A DNA stretch of 64,000 bases, taken from contig NZ_FNWH01000006.1 of the NCBI RefSeq assembly GCF_900106585.1, forward strand, positions 248,001 to 312,000, given 5' to 3'. Positions 36,824-45,117 of this stretch are shown here, piece after piece; positions within the stretch are counted from its first letter, which is position 1; every line of letters starts with the position of its first letter. The stretch comes from Acidaminococcus timonensis (GTDB lineage: Bacteria > Bacillota > Negativicutes > Acidaminococcales > Acidaminococcaceae). The notes under the pieces are model-generated. The model made no database searches and was not told the DNA's origin. It worked only from the letters and a program-made list of their open reading frames with translations. The position numbers and the translations under genes are program-made.

Positions 36824-37260
36824 GTCGTTATATTTCCTAATTAAAGTTTTTGTAGAGTAAGATGATAACGGGAAATTCACATCAATACTTTTAATTAGAT
36901 TCTGCAACAATATCTTATAAAGGTTGGAATAGATATTCTATGCCTTGGAGGTTGTACTATGTTGATGAGTATATTTTTTTTCTTGGGAGCTTTTAGAACA
37001 TTTTATTACGCAAAATTTGAAGCCAAGGATAAAAAAACTAGCTGGAGAGTAATGTTTGTTTTACTTGGATTGGCTGAACTTCTTTTATCGTTTTATCTTT
37101 CTCCGTTTTCTTTTATGATGTTAGCATCGGGTGATTTCAGCCAAATTATATCGGGTTAAAATCGCCAAATTTCATCGAATTAAAAAAGCCAAAAGTCATT
37201 GCGAAGTGTCTTTTCTGTTCTAAACTGATGGTACCCAACGCATCAGTTTAAAGGAGAACT

Positions 37261-38580
37261 ATGAAAAAAGATACTAATAGCAATGACCCACAGATCATTC
37301 TATCACACGCTATCGAAGATATGAAGTCGGAAAAAGGCGAAAACTTCGATATTAACAAGCTCAACCTTGCAGAGCTTGAACGCAGAACCGGTTTTTCCCG
37401 TGCTAAACTTCGTCGCTACAAGAAAGATGGTTTTGTCATCAAACCTCATGCTCGTACAGGTAAACGAGCTACTACGACTGTTCTGTCGGGTTACACTGGC
37501 CTACTGGATGATCTTTTAAGAAAAAACGTTACAAATGCTTCTGTCTGCTATGAAAGATTACAGGAGCATGGGTACTCAGGTGGTCAAACACAAGTCAGAG
37601 TCTATATTGAGAACCACCAGGATCTGATTCCACCTAAGCGCCTTCTTGTTGCCCCTCAGGGTAATCGAGGCAGACGTTATAGTACAGCGGCTGCTGAGGC
37701 CTATCAGATGGACTGGGGATTTATAGACATTGAATGCTTTGACGGAAACCATTATCGTTGTGCCTGTTTTGCGATGATCTGTCATCACTGCGGCGAGCGA
37801 TATATCGAGTTCTTTCCAAACGCCAAACAGGAAAACCTCTTTATCGGAATGATTCATGCTTTTGTACTCATGGGCATTCCGAAGTATGTTCTGACAGACA
37901 ACATGAAAAGTGTTGTTATCGGACGAGATCCGGATAAACATCCGATCTGGCAGCATGACTATGAAAACTTCATGAAAACGGTTGGTTTTGAAACAAAACT
38001 TTGTAAACCTCGTCATCCCTTTACGAAGGGCGCTGTGGAGAGACTGATTCGTTTTGTCAAAGACAACTTTATTCCAGGACGAGTTTTCAGCAACATAACC
38101 GAGTTAAACTATCAGGCACTTTCATGGTGTCGTTTCCAAAACAGTCGATATCATCGAGCTGTGGATTGTGTTCCGGAAGAAAAACATAATCGGGAATGCA
38201 TGCAGTCAGCATGTATTCTGGAACCGACACAGGAACTGATGTTTTATCTTTGTCCGCCGCGTCTGATCTCTTTTGATGGCTTTGTGAACTATGAAGGACG
38301 TCGTTTTGGAGTCCCATACTGGTATCAGAAGCGAATCTGTCGTGTTCAAAGGCGAGAGTATGAACTCACGATATATGATGAAGACTTAAGCCGAATCCTC
38401 ACTGTTCATGACGTGACATGGAGCAAAAGAGATAGCTTTTGCCAGGATCAGTATGTTTCTGCCCAGCCTGAAGAGTTTCCTTCAGTACCTGTGAAATCAA
38501 AAATCATGCAGATTGAGGAGAAAACACCAGCTTCAGATTTTTCCAAATTTAACTTTGAGGAGGGTCTGTGGGATGAATGA
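37261..38580 (+). CDS. istA: IS21-family transposase IstA (ISb copy 2)
   Basis: Same 439-residue protein as in copy 1. AAGGAG lies at the start, and the DDE residues sit in MDWGF, LTDNMKS and KGAVERL. It ends GGGATGAATGA, where the istA stop and istB start overlap by 8 bp. Confidence 0.93.
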   Translation: MKKDTNSNDPQIILSHAIEDMKSEKGENFDINKLNLAELERRTGFSRAKLRRYKKDGFVIKPHARTGKRATTTVLSGYTGLLDDLLRKNVTNASVCYERLQEHGYSGGQTQVRVYIENHQDLIPPKRLLVAPQGNRGRRYSTAAAEAYQMDWGFIDIECFDGNHYRCACFAMICHHCGERYIEFFPNAKQENLFIGMIHAFVLMGIPKYVLTDNMKSVVIGRDPDKHPIWQHDYENFMKTVGFETKLCKPRHPFTKGAVERLIRFVKDNFIPGRVFSNITELNYQALSWCRFQNSRYHRAVDCVPEEKHNRECMQSACILEPTQELMFYLCPPRLISFDGFVNYEGRRFGVPYWYQKRICRVQRREYELTIYDEDLSRILTVHDVTWSKRDSFCQDQYVSAQPEEFPSVPVKSKIMQIEEKTPASDFSKFNFEEGLWDE

Positions 38581-39373
38581 TGTGTTTTCACGATTAACTG
38601 CTGATATCGAATCTCTGAAGATCAGTGCTTATACGAATGGACTATGGGATCTTCTGGATTCCAAAGCGATGAGCGCAGATCAACTGGAAGCGATAGCTCT
38701 TGTATTCGATCACTTACGTTTTGAAAAGGAAGAAACCATTAGGAATACGCTATTAAAGATGAGTCGTCTTCCATTGAAAGAACCAAAGACCTTTAAAGGA
38801 TTTGATTTTTCTCAGGTCAAAGGAAAACAGGTCGAAGCACTAAAAAATCTTCCTTCTTTAACGGCTGTGAATGCCGGAAGAAATCTGGCATTTATCGGGC
38901 CACAGGGTGTTGGAAAAACTCATCTGGCAATGGCTTATGGAAGAGAATGCTGCCTTCATGGGTTAAAAACTTACTTCATGAAAGCAACGGAACTGAATCA
39001 GCGATTAACCGATGCAGTGAAATATGGCCGAGAGAGTTCGACCATAAATGGCCTGGTTAAGCCATCGTGTCTTATCATAGATGAGATAGGTCGATGTGTA
39101 TTCAACAAAGAGGCAACACGGATGTTTTTTGATATGGTGGATCGAAGGTACAACAAAGAAGGTCCGAATACTATGATCTTTACCAGCAACATGAGTCCAA
39201 ACAAGTGGGGAGAATACTTCAGCGAAGATTCTTCCTTGCTGTGTGCTTTAGACCGCATCTTTGATGATGCAACGGTATTCATGATGAAAGGTAAAAGCTA
39301 TCGCGGAAAGCGTCTGGAAACGATAGCGATTGAAACCGGTACACCCAAACCGGTTGTTGCAACTAAGGATTAA
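38573..39373 (+). CDS. istB: IS21-family helper ATPase IstB (ISb copy 2)
   Basis: 266-residue AAA+ protein, same as copy 1, with Walker A GPQGVGKTH and Walker B LIIDEIGR. Translationally coupled to istA through the short overlap. It is intact. Confidence 0.93.
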   Translation: MNDVFSRLTADIESLKISAYTNGLWDLLDSKAMSADQLEAIALVFDHLRFEKEETIRNTLLKMSRLPLKEPKTFKGFDFSQVKGKQVEALKNLPSLTAVNAGRNLAFIGPQGVGKTHLAMAYGRECCLHGLKTYFMKATELNQRLTDAVKYGRESSTINGLVKPSCLIIDEIGRCVFNKEATRMFFDMVDRRYNKEGPNTMIFTSNMSPNKWGEYFSEDSSLLCALDRIFDDATVFMMKGKSYRGKRLETIAIETGTPKPVVATKD

Positions 39374-39699
39374 ACTATCAACTACTGATGCGTTGGTTTT
39401 TTTAATCCGATGAGAATTGGTTGTTTTAGCCCGATGAAATATGGCTATTTCAGCCCGATGCTAACAATGATTACCAATTTGGAACAATATGAAATTATTT
39501 ATCATTATCTAACACGTGTAGTAGTTGTCCTTTTTCTTATCTTGGGGTGGACTGAAAGTAAAAATCTTGGTAAAAAAAAACAAAAAAAAGTAAAATCGGC
39601 TATGATTAAAGTTTATGTTGTCAAGGCCGGGTTCAATTTGACCCATTTGGCCGGTTAAAAGTGACCCAATAAAACGGTAAATTCAATGCTTTTTCTGCC

Positions 39700-40503
39700 T
39701 TAGGGCCGGAAGTCCTTAAAGCCGGTTTTCCCAAGGCCGGGCTGGGGGACGGCCGGATTCAAACCTGCACGCAGACGATCTTTCAGCCGGTAACTCTCAC
39801 CTCTAATATTTATCACATGAGCATGGTACAGCAATCGGTCCAGGATAGCAGTCGCAATCACTGAATCGCTCATGAGTTCACCCCAGTCACTGAAATACTT
39901 GTTGCTGGTCATAATTATGGTGCCCCGCTCGTAGCGGGCACAGACAATCTGGAACAGCAATTCTGCCTGCTGCCGGCTCAGCTGCATATAGCCAACTTCA
40001 TCTATCACCAGGACATCTGGCCGGGCGTAAAATTTGCAGCGCCTGGACAACAGCCTTTTTTCCCGACGCTTTTCCAGATCTTCAATAAGATGGGCTAGCG
40101 TAATGAAGTATGCGGTTTTGCCGTGGTGCAGGGTTTCTACCGCAAACGCGGTGGCCAGGTGCGTCTTGCCGACCCCCGGCGGGCCCAGCAGGATCAGATT
40201 TTCACCTCGTTCCACAAAAGCAAGTGTACGCAGTTCCTGGAGCTGTTTCGGATTCAGGCTGGGCTGGAACGAAAAATCGAATTCCTCCAGGGTCTTCACG
40301 GCCGGGATCCGCGCAGCTTTCATCCTTTTCCGGATGGCTTTCTCAGTTCGTTCCTTCTGTTGAAAGCTCAGGAGCTGGTCGAGAAACGAAATAAAAGTCG
40401 AGTCTTTTGCAGCGGCCGTTTCCAGAAGGGCATCCAGCTGGCAGGCTGCCTCCGGCATATTGAATTCAGCCAGGAGCTGCCTGGCATGCTCCACTTCAAG
40501 CAT
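39700..40503 (-). CDS. istB: IS21-family helper ATPase IstB (ISc)
   Basis: 267 residues with Walker A LLGPPGVGKTHLATAFAVE (near 104-122), Walker B VLVIDEVGYMQLSRQQ and sensor-1 IIMTSNKYFSDWGE. GGAGGTGG precedes the start inside istA, with an 8-bp overlap. A distinct lineage from the ISa and ISb ATPases. Confidence 0.93.
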   Translation of the reverse strand: MLEVEHARQLLAEFNMPEAACQLDALLETAAAKDSTFISFLDQLLSFQQKERTEKAIRKRMKAARIPAVKTLEEFDFSFQPSLNPKQLQELRTLAFVERGENLILLGPPGVGKTHLATAFAVETLHHGKTAYFITLAHLIEDLEKRREKRLLSRRCKFYARPDVLVIDEVGYMQLSRQQAELLFQIVCARYERGTIIMTSNKYFSDWGELMSDSVIATAILDRLLYHAHVINIRGESYRLKDRLRAGLNPAVPQPGLGKTGFKDFRP

Positions 40504-41713
40504 TGGATACCACCTCCATCAGCCTGTCGTAAAGGGCTAGAGGTCGTTTCACCACATCCTCTTTCATCTGGATTCCTGCCGTTCGAGGGTAAGCAATGCC
40601 TTCCTTTGCCTCCAATCCGCTGTATTGCGCCTGCTGCGGAACATAATATCCCTTTACTTCAGAGAGCGGTATATCTGCCACAGGAAGGTTATCTACGAAT
40701 ACCTGTACATGGTTCTGGTACAGCCGGACCCGGGCTTCTCTGCCGCTGTAATGCCAATCTATACCATAGAGATGACCATCGAAACTGACGAATCCATCTT
40801 TGGAAATCCGCCGATCTTCCCAGCGGTAACGGTTACGCAGTTCCTGAGGCGGGAGCGGGTTCAAATGCTCGGCCGCCAATTCCTGCAGAGGGATTTTCCC
40901 TGTAGTCCCATGCTTCTTGCCGTTCACATGCTGGCACCATTGAAGAGCCTGACGGTTCAGGTCGTACAGATTGGTGAAACGTCTTCCAGGCAGGAAATTC
41001 TCCTTGAGATAACGGACAGAACGTTCCACCTTCCCTTTCGTCTGAGGCCGGCGTACCTTACAGGTGGAAGGCTTGAAGCCCATATCGGCACAGAAACTTT
41101 CGAAAGCGGGAAGGAAGATGGTCTTACCGGCCTCGTGTTTCAGGACAACTGTCTTCATGTTGTCTGTCAGCACAACATCAGGAACTCCGCCGAAATATTC
41201 GAAAGCGTTCAGGATGCAGCGTTCCAGGCTTTTGAGGTCACACCGCTTTGTGAATTCCACGTACCTGGCCCTGGAGTATCCCAGGGTCATGACGAAAGCC
41301 GGAACTTTATGGAATTCGCCATCTGTGCCCAAATATTGGCAGATTCCCCAATCCATCTGGGCTTGTCTGCCGGGCTCGGTTTCATACCGTGGCACAGCCG
41401 GGATGGTCTTTGGCGGACGAAAAACGTGGACATAATCCTTGATGATGGTCTTCCCACCGGTGTAACCCATCTGTTGCAAGGTCTCCAGGATGACGACGCA
41501 GTTGAATATGCCATCGTGCATCATCTGGTTGACCTGCGGCTTAAAGGGATCCAGAATGGAACCGCGCTTATGAGGTTGCTCCGGCAGAGTAGCCACTTGC
41601 ATATACTTCTTGGCCGTATTCTTGGAAATATTCTGCTCTTTACCGATAGCATATGCGCTCTTGCCTTTTCTTGCACTATCGCGTATTATCATAATAAGCC
41701 CACTTCCTATCAT
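40496..41713 (-). CDS. istA: IS21-family transposase IstA (ISc)
   Basis: 405-residue DDE transposase. The helix-turn-helix is KSAYAIGKEQNISKNTAKKYMQ (about 17-38). The catalytic residues lie in AQMDWGICQY, VVLTDNMKTVV and TKGKVERSVRY. ATG 41713 has AGGAGGTAG at good spacing. A second in-frame ATG lies seven codons on. It is intact. Confidence 0.93.
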   Translation of the reverse strand: MIGSGLIMIIRDSARKGKSAYAIGKEQNISKNTAKKYMQVATLPEQPHKRGSILDPFKPQVNQMMHDGIFNCVVILETLQQMGYTGGKTIIKDYVHVFRPPKTIPAVPRYETEPGRQAQMDWGICQYLGTDGEFHKVPAFVMTLGYSRARYVEFTKRCDLKSLERCILNAFEYFGGVPDVVLTDNMKTVVLKHEAGKTIFLPAFESFCADMGFKPSTCKVRRPQTKGKVERSVRYLKENFLPGRRFTNLYDLNRQALQWCQHVNGKKHGTTGKIPLQELAAEHLNPLPPQELRNRYRWEDRRISKDGFVSFDGHLYGIDWHYSGREARVRLYQNHVQVFVDNLPVADIPLSEVKGYYVPQQAQYSGLEAKEGIAYPRTAGIQMKEDVVKRPLALYDRLMEVVSNA

Positions 41714-41917
41714 TTGGACTACCTCCTAACAAGTTTGGTCGCTTATTATTATGGTAATCCACTTTGGTATGAGGTGGGTCATTTTTTTCCGGCCCTTTAG
41801 GTCAATTATAGTCCGGCCTTAACAATGTCGCATTAACAATATATATAATATTAAAATATTTTGGAAACTTCTTTTAAATAACAGATTGCGCTTGGCCTGG
41901 TTAAAAATGCTAACATT

Positions 41918-42225
41918 AGTCAGCTGAACCGGGATACGAAAAACAGCCTCCAGAAACTGGCGACCATCTTTAACAAGGAGAAAGTCCAGGAAAAGCAGGA
42001 ACTGGTGAGCGAACTGAGCAAAGTGGGGAACCGGGCCATCCATGAACTGGCCGCACGGAAAGGCTGGCAGGAAGGCAGTGATGAAAAGATCCTGGCCCAC
42101 AGCATTTTCGGAGGGCTGCTCAGTTCCCTGGCAGGCGGAAAGATCGCAACCGGAACATTGGCCGGAGGTGTGGGAGAATACGTAAACGGTCGGATTCTGG
42201 CCGCCAAAGGGAAAGCCTTGACATA
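41918..42225 (+). pseudogene. remnant of a fourth FhaB/CdiA pre-toxin cassette (CT4)
   Basis: About 300 bp nearly identical to the pre-toxin parts of CT2 and CT3, from QLNRDTKNSLQKLATIF to EYVNGRILAAKGKA. It starts abruptly at CAGCTGAACCGGG, has no upstream haemagglutinin region, and stops three residues after homology ends (…KALT-stop). The toxin tip and immunity gene are gone. It marks the decayed right end of the cassette array. Confidence 0.8.
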
Positions 42226-42229
42226 GGAA

Positions 42230-42345
42230 TCGATTGCTCTGATCGACCTGCTTTCAGACCTGGGAACGGATGCCCCTGACGGGTCATCCCTACGCAACCC
42301 ACGTGCGGTATGTCGATCGCTTTGATTGACCCGCTTACAGACCTG
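42230..42345. repeat. imperfect direct repeat in the right island edge
   Basis: TCGATTGCTCTGATCGACCT... at 42230-42262 recurs as TCGATCGCTTTGATTGACCC... at 42312-42344, 82 bp apart, both running into ACAGACCTG or TCAGACCTG. No gene or obvious fold; the region 42226-42399 is otherwise empty. Confidence 0.5.
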
Positions 42346-42399
42346 CCCTGCATGAAAAAAATTCTTTTCCAACCACGACTCGCTATCCACCAGCCACTG

Positions 42400-42434
42400 A
42401 AAAAGAGAGTGTGATTTTTTCACACTCTCTTTTT
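42400..42434. terminator. intrinsic terminator at the right island edge
   Basis: Stem AAAAAGAGAGTGTGA / TCACACTCTCTTTTT, near-perfect, directly before the right direct repeat, just as the hsp20 terminator precedes the left one. Confidence 0.85.
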
Positions 42435-42584
42435 GTGTGGTTGGAACCTGGCGTTCTGGTGAGGGCCATGAACGAAACAACTCTCACTTTATTTTTGTGA
42501 ATCGTCCTGGTACTTCTTTTGCAAAAAAGAAATTAACCGCCCCAAGCTTCCAGGCTAGGCGGTTAATCCTGATCTAACTATGGG
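42430..42584 (+). repeat. right copy of the direct repeat flanking the toxin island
   Basis: 155 bp matching 17517-17670. It includes the TTAACCGCC/GGCGGTTAA hairpin but not the small-RNA promoter, because homology stops at CTAACTATGGG. The frame from ATG 42468 reads MNETTLTLFL, an in-frame TGA, then IVLVLLLQKRN-stop: a dead short hydrophobic peptide. Confidence 0.9.
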
Positions 42585-42650
42585 ATGGGACGGGGTGGTG
42601 TGTAAAATCAGTTGCAAGACAGTAAAGGGATACTGTGATTGTCAGGATAT

Positions 42651-42682
42651 ACAAAAAAGGACTGCCCGCAGACAGTCCTCCC
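42651..42682 (-). terminator. terminator of tRNA-Pro
   Basis: On the minus strand, stem AGGACTG / CAGTCCT with an eight-base loop, then TTTTTTG. Confidence 0.85.
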
Positions 42683-42693
42683 ATTTTTCAAGT

Positions 42694-42770
42694 TGGTCGG
42701 GGCGACAGGATTCGAACCTGCGGCCTCTTAGTCCCGAACCAAGCGCGCTACCAAACTGCGCTACGCCCCG
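42694..42770 (-). tRNA. tRNA-Pro (anticodon CGG)
   Basis: The minus strand reads CGGGGCGTAGCGCAGTTTGG..., folding into a full cloverleaf. The acceptor stem is CGGGGCG/CGCCCCG, the D arm GCGC/GCGC, the anticodon stem CTTGG/CTAAG with loop TTCGGGA (anticodon CGG), and the T loop GGTTCGAATCC. Discriminator A and CCA are encoded. It lies just outside the toxin island. Confidence 0.95.
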
Positions 42771-42793
42771 ACAACGTATGTAATTATAGCGGC

Positions 42794-44446
42794 TTATTGT
42801 CCTTTTGTCAAGGCTTCCCTGCCAAATTCCGGCAAAATCTTCAGACGGATCTCAAAGGGGCGCTCCCAGGGCAGGTTCACCACGAATTGTGTATCTCGCA
42901 GGTAGTAGGCGTACTGCCCGTCCTGGTAGTAGGGGAATTGCCGGCAATACCAGATGAAGGCCTGCTGGTAGACCCCCAGCTCCCGGGACAGGTAGCAGGT
43001 GGCTGCCACAGGGTAGGCACCGCCTTTTTCCGGATCCACACCGTTCAGATCCTGCAGTTCCGCCATATGGGGCCGCACCAGTTTCTGGTAGGCCCAGTCA
43101 TCCAGGAATCTTGCGTAGTTGAACTTGAAATTGGCGCTGTACAGGGCTGGCAGCTGTTTCTTTGGCAGTCTTTTTGCCTGGCCGCTGACGATGGTTCCCT
43201 GGGCTACAGCCGTGCCGATGGCGTTGCTGGCCGTATTCCACCCCGAATAGCTGAGCAGCCGGGGGATGGGGGTCCCGTTGGCCATGAGATGGGGCAGGAT
43301 GCAATCACCGGCGGCGAACCGTGTGGAAAGGTCTACCAGGGCGACCGGTTTCTTTTCCATCAGTCCTTTGATGCGCCGGGCGATGGCCGTATAATCTTCC
43401 TGCTTTTCGCTGCCGCAGTGGATGAACAGGAGAAAATCCGCCCCTTCCAGGGAATCTGTTTCCTCTCCATTGGCCAGATTAATCTTTTCTTTGGCAATCT
43501 GTTCCAGGGTCAGAGGAACGAAATGCAGGGTGTAGTCCTTCATCTCGTCGCTGCCGTACAATACTTTGATCCTGGGACGGTACCCGGTGCGCCGGCTGTA
43601 GATCCGGGCGGCGGCCAGGGCACCCAGTTCATCGGCTCCCTGGGAGGTGTAGATGGGCGGGTGCAGGTCATAGGCCCTGGGATAGGCAGCTGCGTTCAGC
43701 CGGTTGTAGTTGGGCAGGCCGTAGGGATGGGCATCGTCCTGCCCGATCACCAGGTCTGTCAGGTTCTGCTCTGTCACGAACTGGACCAGTTCCTGGTTGA
43801 ACCGGTCGTTGTCCCGGTACAGGGTGATGTACTTCCACTTCAGATCCATGGGGATGGTGGCCTTCATTTCTTCGTACAGGTCATGATCGTAGGGAAGCCC
43901 CCGGATTTTCTTGTCCATGTTGATGGTCCAGGTCATGAGCTGCCACTGATACCACCGGTCAGGAAGCACGTTGCTGCTGATCAGCAGGCGGGGAATGACG
44001 GAATACAGGTAGTACTGCTTATCCGGATACTGTTCCTTCAGATCCTGCAGGTACGTGAAGAAATCTCCGGCTTTCTGGTCCGTCACCGGTTCCATCCGGG
44101 AGTGGAGCAGACCACCGAACAGCAGCAGGTCTGTGGAAAGGAGCACTCCGTTCTGCCCGGGCAGCTGCTGGTCCAGCCAGGTTTTTATCTGGGGAACCCT
44201 GGCGGGTACGTCGTACCAGTCCATGATCTCATCGGGAGGGGCCGTGAAGCGGATGCCTCCCAGCCGGCCCAGCTCCTGGGTGAAATCCCGGCAGGGGGGA
44301 CGATTGTCCAGGGGCAGCAGGGCCCACTTCTCGGCTGTGGGCACGGTGTCTGGCGAAAAAACAGCCCCTTTGGGAGACAGAGTATGATACAATACACCTG
44401 CAGCCATGCAAAGTGCGGCAAGGGCGGCGAGAGGACTCTTTTTCAC
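42794..44446 (-). CDS. DUF4127 family protein
   Basis: 550 residues beginning with an N-terminal hydrophobic stretch (about 5-20) that is either a signal peptide or a membrane anchor, so it is likely exported. Typical family stretches are WALLPLDNRPPCRDF near 42, STDLLLFGGLLHSR near 104 and DLVIGQDDAHPYGLPNYN near 232. VALVDLSTRFAAGD and LLSYSGWNTASNAIGTAVAQ come further on. Function is unknown; the D/H-rich conserved patches look enzymatic. It is divergent from rsmD and separated from the tRNA-Pro by only about 20 bp. Confidence 0.88.
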   Translation of the reverse strand: MKKSPLAALAALCMAAGVLYHTLSPKGAVFSPDTVPTAEKWALLPLDNRPPCRDFTQELGRLGGIRFTAPPDEIMDWYDVPARVPQIKTWLDQQLPGQNGVLLSTDLLLFGGLLHSRMEPVTDQKAGDFFTYLQDLKEQYPDKQYYLYSVIPRLLISSNVLPDRWYQWQLMTWTINMDKKIRGLPYDHDLYEEMKATIPMDLKWKYITLYRDNDRFNQELVQFVTEQNLTDLVIGQDDAHPYGLPNYNRLNAAAYPRAYDLHPPIYTSQGADELGALAAARIYSRRTGYRPRIKVLYGSDEMKDYTLHFVPLTLEQIAKEKINLANGEETDSLEGADFLLFIHCGSEKQEDYTAIARRIKGLMEKKPVALVDLSTRFAAGDCILPHLMANGTPIPRLLSYSGWNTASNAIGTAVAQGTIVSGQAKRLPKKQLPALYSANFKFNYARFLDDWAYQKLVRPHMAELQDLNGVDPEKGGAYPVAATCYLSRELGVYQQAFIWYCRQFPYYQDGQYAYYLRDTQFVVNLPWERPFEIRLKILPEFGREALTKGQ

Positions 44447-44470
44447 AGCAGGGGCTCCTTTCTTTTATGA

Positions 44471-44476
44471 TATAAT
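44471..44476 (+). promoter_or_regulatory. -10 element of the rsmD promoter
   Basis: TATAAT at 44471-44476 in an AT-rich divergent gap, 34 bp before the rsmD ATG; the -35 is unclear. Confidence 0.45.
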
Positions 44477-44509
44477 AATCTATTATAAACTACGGAAGAG
44501 GTTTTGTGT

Positions 44510-45064
44510 ATGCGAATCATTACGGGAAAAGCCAGAGGACTGAAGCTGGTGACCCCGAAGAATTATCTGGTGCGGCCCACGGCGGACCGGGTGAAGGAAG
44601 CCCTGTTCAACATCATCCAGAGCCGCATTCCGGGCAGTACGGTGCTGGATGCCTTTGCAGGTACGGGCAACCTGGGGCTGGAAGCCTGGAGCCGGGGCGC
44701 TGAAAAGGTGTTCTACTTCGACAAGAGCCGGGAAAGCCTGAAACTGGTCAGGGCCAATGTGGAAAAGGCCCGGGCAGGGGATGCGGTGACCCTGATCCAC
44801 ACAGATGCGGTGAATGGACTGGCCATGATGGCCCAGCAGAAGCGTCAGTTCGACATCATCTTTTCGGACCCGCCCTACGACAAGGGGCTGAACCAGAAGG
44901 TGGTGGAAGCCCTGGGAAAATGGCCGGTACTGAAGGAGGGGGGCCTGCTGGTGCTGGAACATTCCCTGCTGGAGGACCCACGGGAGTATATGCCCCAGGG
45001 CCTGGAAATCCGTTCTGAAAAGTATGGGGATACGAAAATCTCTTTAATACTGTGGAAAAGCTGA
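44510..45064 (+). CDS. rsmD: 16S rRNA (guanine(966)-N(2))-methyltransferase RsmD
   Basis: Methylates G966 of 16S rRNA using S-adenosylmethionine; cytoplasmic. 184 residues from ATG 44510, which has GGAAGAGG at 8 bp; a TTG six bases earlier is rejected. The N-terminus MRIITGKARGLKL and RPTADRVKEALFNI are family hallmarks. The SAM motif VLDAFAGTGNLGLEA is near 48-62 and the catalytic SDPPYDKGL near 124. The rsmD-coaD pair is a common order in Firmicutes. Confidence 0.95.
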   Translation: MRIITGKARGLKLVTPKNYLVRPTADRVKEALFNIIQSRIPGSTVLDAFAGTGNLGLEAWSRGAEKVFYFDKSRESLKLVRANVEKARAGDAVTLIHTDAVNGLAMMAQQKRQFDIIFSDPPYDKGLNQKVVEALGKWPVLKEGGLLVLEHSLLEDPREYMPQGLEIRSEKYGDTKISLILWKS

Positions 45065-45117
45065 TTTGTTTTTGTTATAATGATACGTAGCAAATCTGCT
45101 TCTCTTGGAGGTTCAAC

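Larger units (their letters stand above)
37119..39466 (+). mobile_element. IS21-family element ISb, copy 2
   Basis: 2348 bp, the inverted counterpart of 31349-33696. It is bounded by TGTTAGCATCGGG and its complement, with the target ATGA duplicated at 37115-37118 and 39467-39470. It lies inside imm4. Confidence 0.93.
39619..41824 (-). mobile_element. IS21-family element ISc
   Basis: 2206 bp. The left end TGTCAAGGCCGG (39619-39630) pairs with the right end read inward, TGTTAAGGCCGG (complement 41813-41824). Both ends repeat GGCCGG and TGACCC blocks inside. The target ATGT is duplicated at 39615-39618 and 41825-41828. It is the second insertion in imm4. Confidence 0.9.
36959..41877 (+). pseudogene. 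candidate membrane immunity gene imm4, disrupted by ISb copy 2 and ISc
   Basis: The gene starts at ATG 36959 with TTGGAGG 7 bp upstream. It is broken after 160 bp by ISb copy 2 (target ATGA) and, 148 bp further on, by ISc (target ATGT). Joining 36959-37118, 39471-39618 and 41829-41877 gives an uninterrupted 357-bp frame. It encodes 118 residues with four hydrophobic segments: MLMSIFFFLGAF..., FVLLGLAELLLSFYL, RVVVVLFLILGW and VALTIYIILKYFGNFF. A basic loop follows segment 1 and a Lys-rich loop precedes segment 4, the same plan as imm1. No toxin tip precedes it, so it is an orphan immunity relic, now certainly inactive. Confidence 0.8.

Noticed and set aside
31349-39466. Composite transposon made of two inverted ISb copies
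   Set aside because: Each copy has its own distinct target duplication (GGGG, ATGA), so they inserted independently.
42694-42770. tRNA-Pro as classical attachment site of the island
   Set aside because: The flanking direct repeats contain no tRNA sequence and no integrase gene lies in the island; proximity only.
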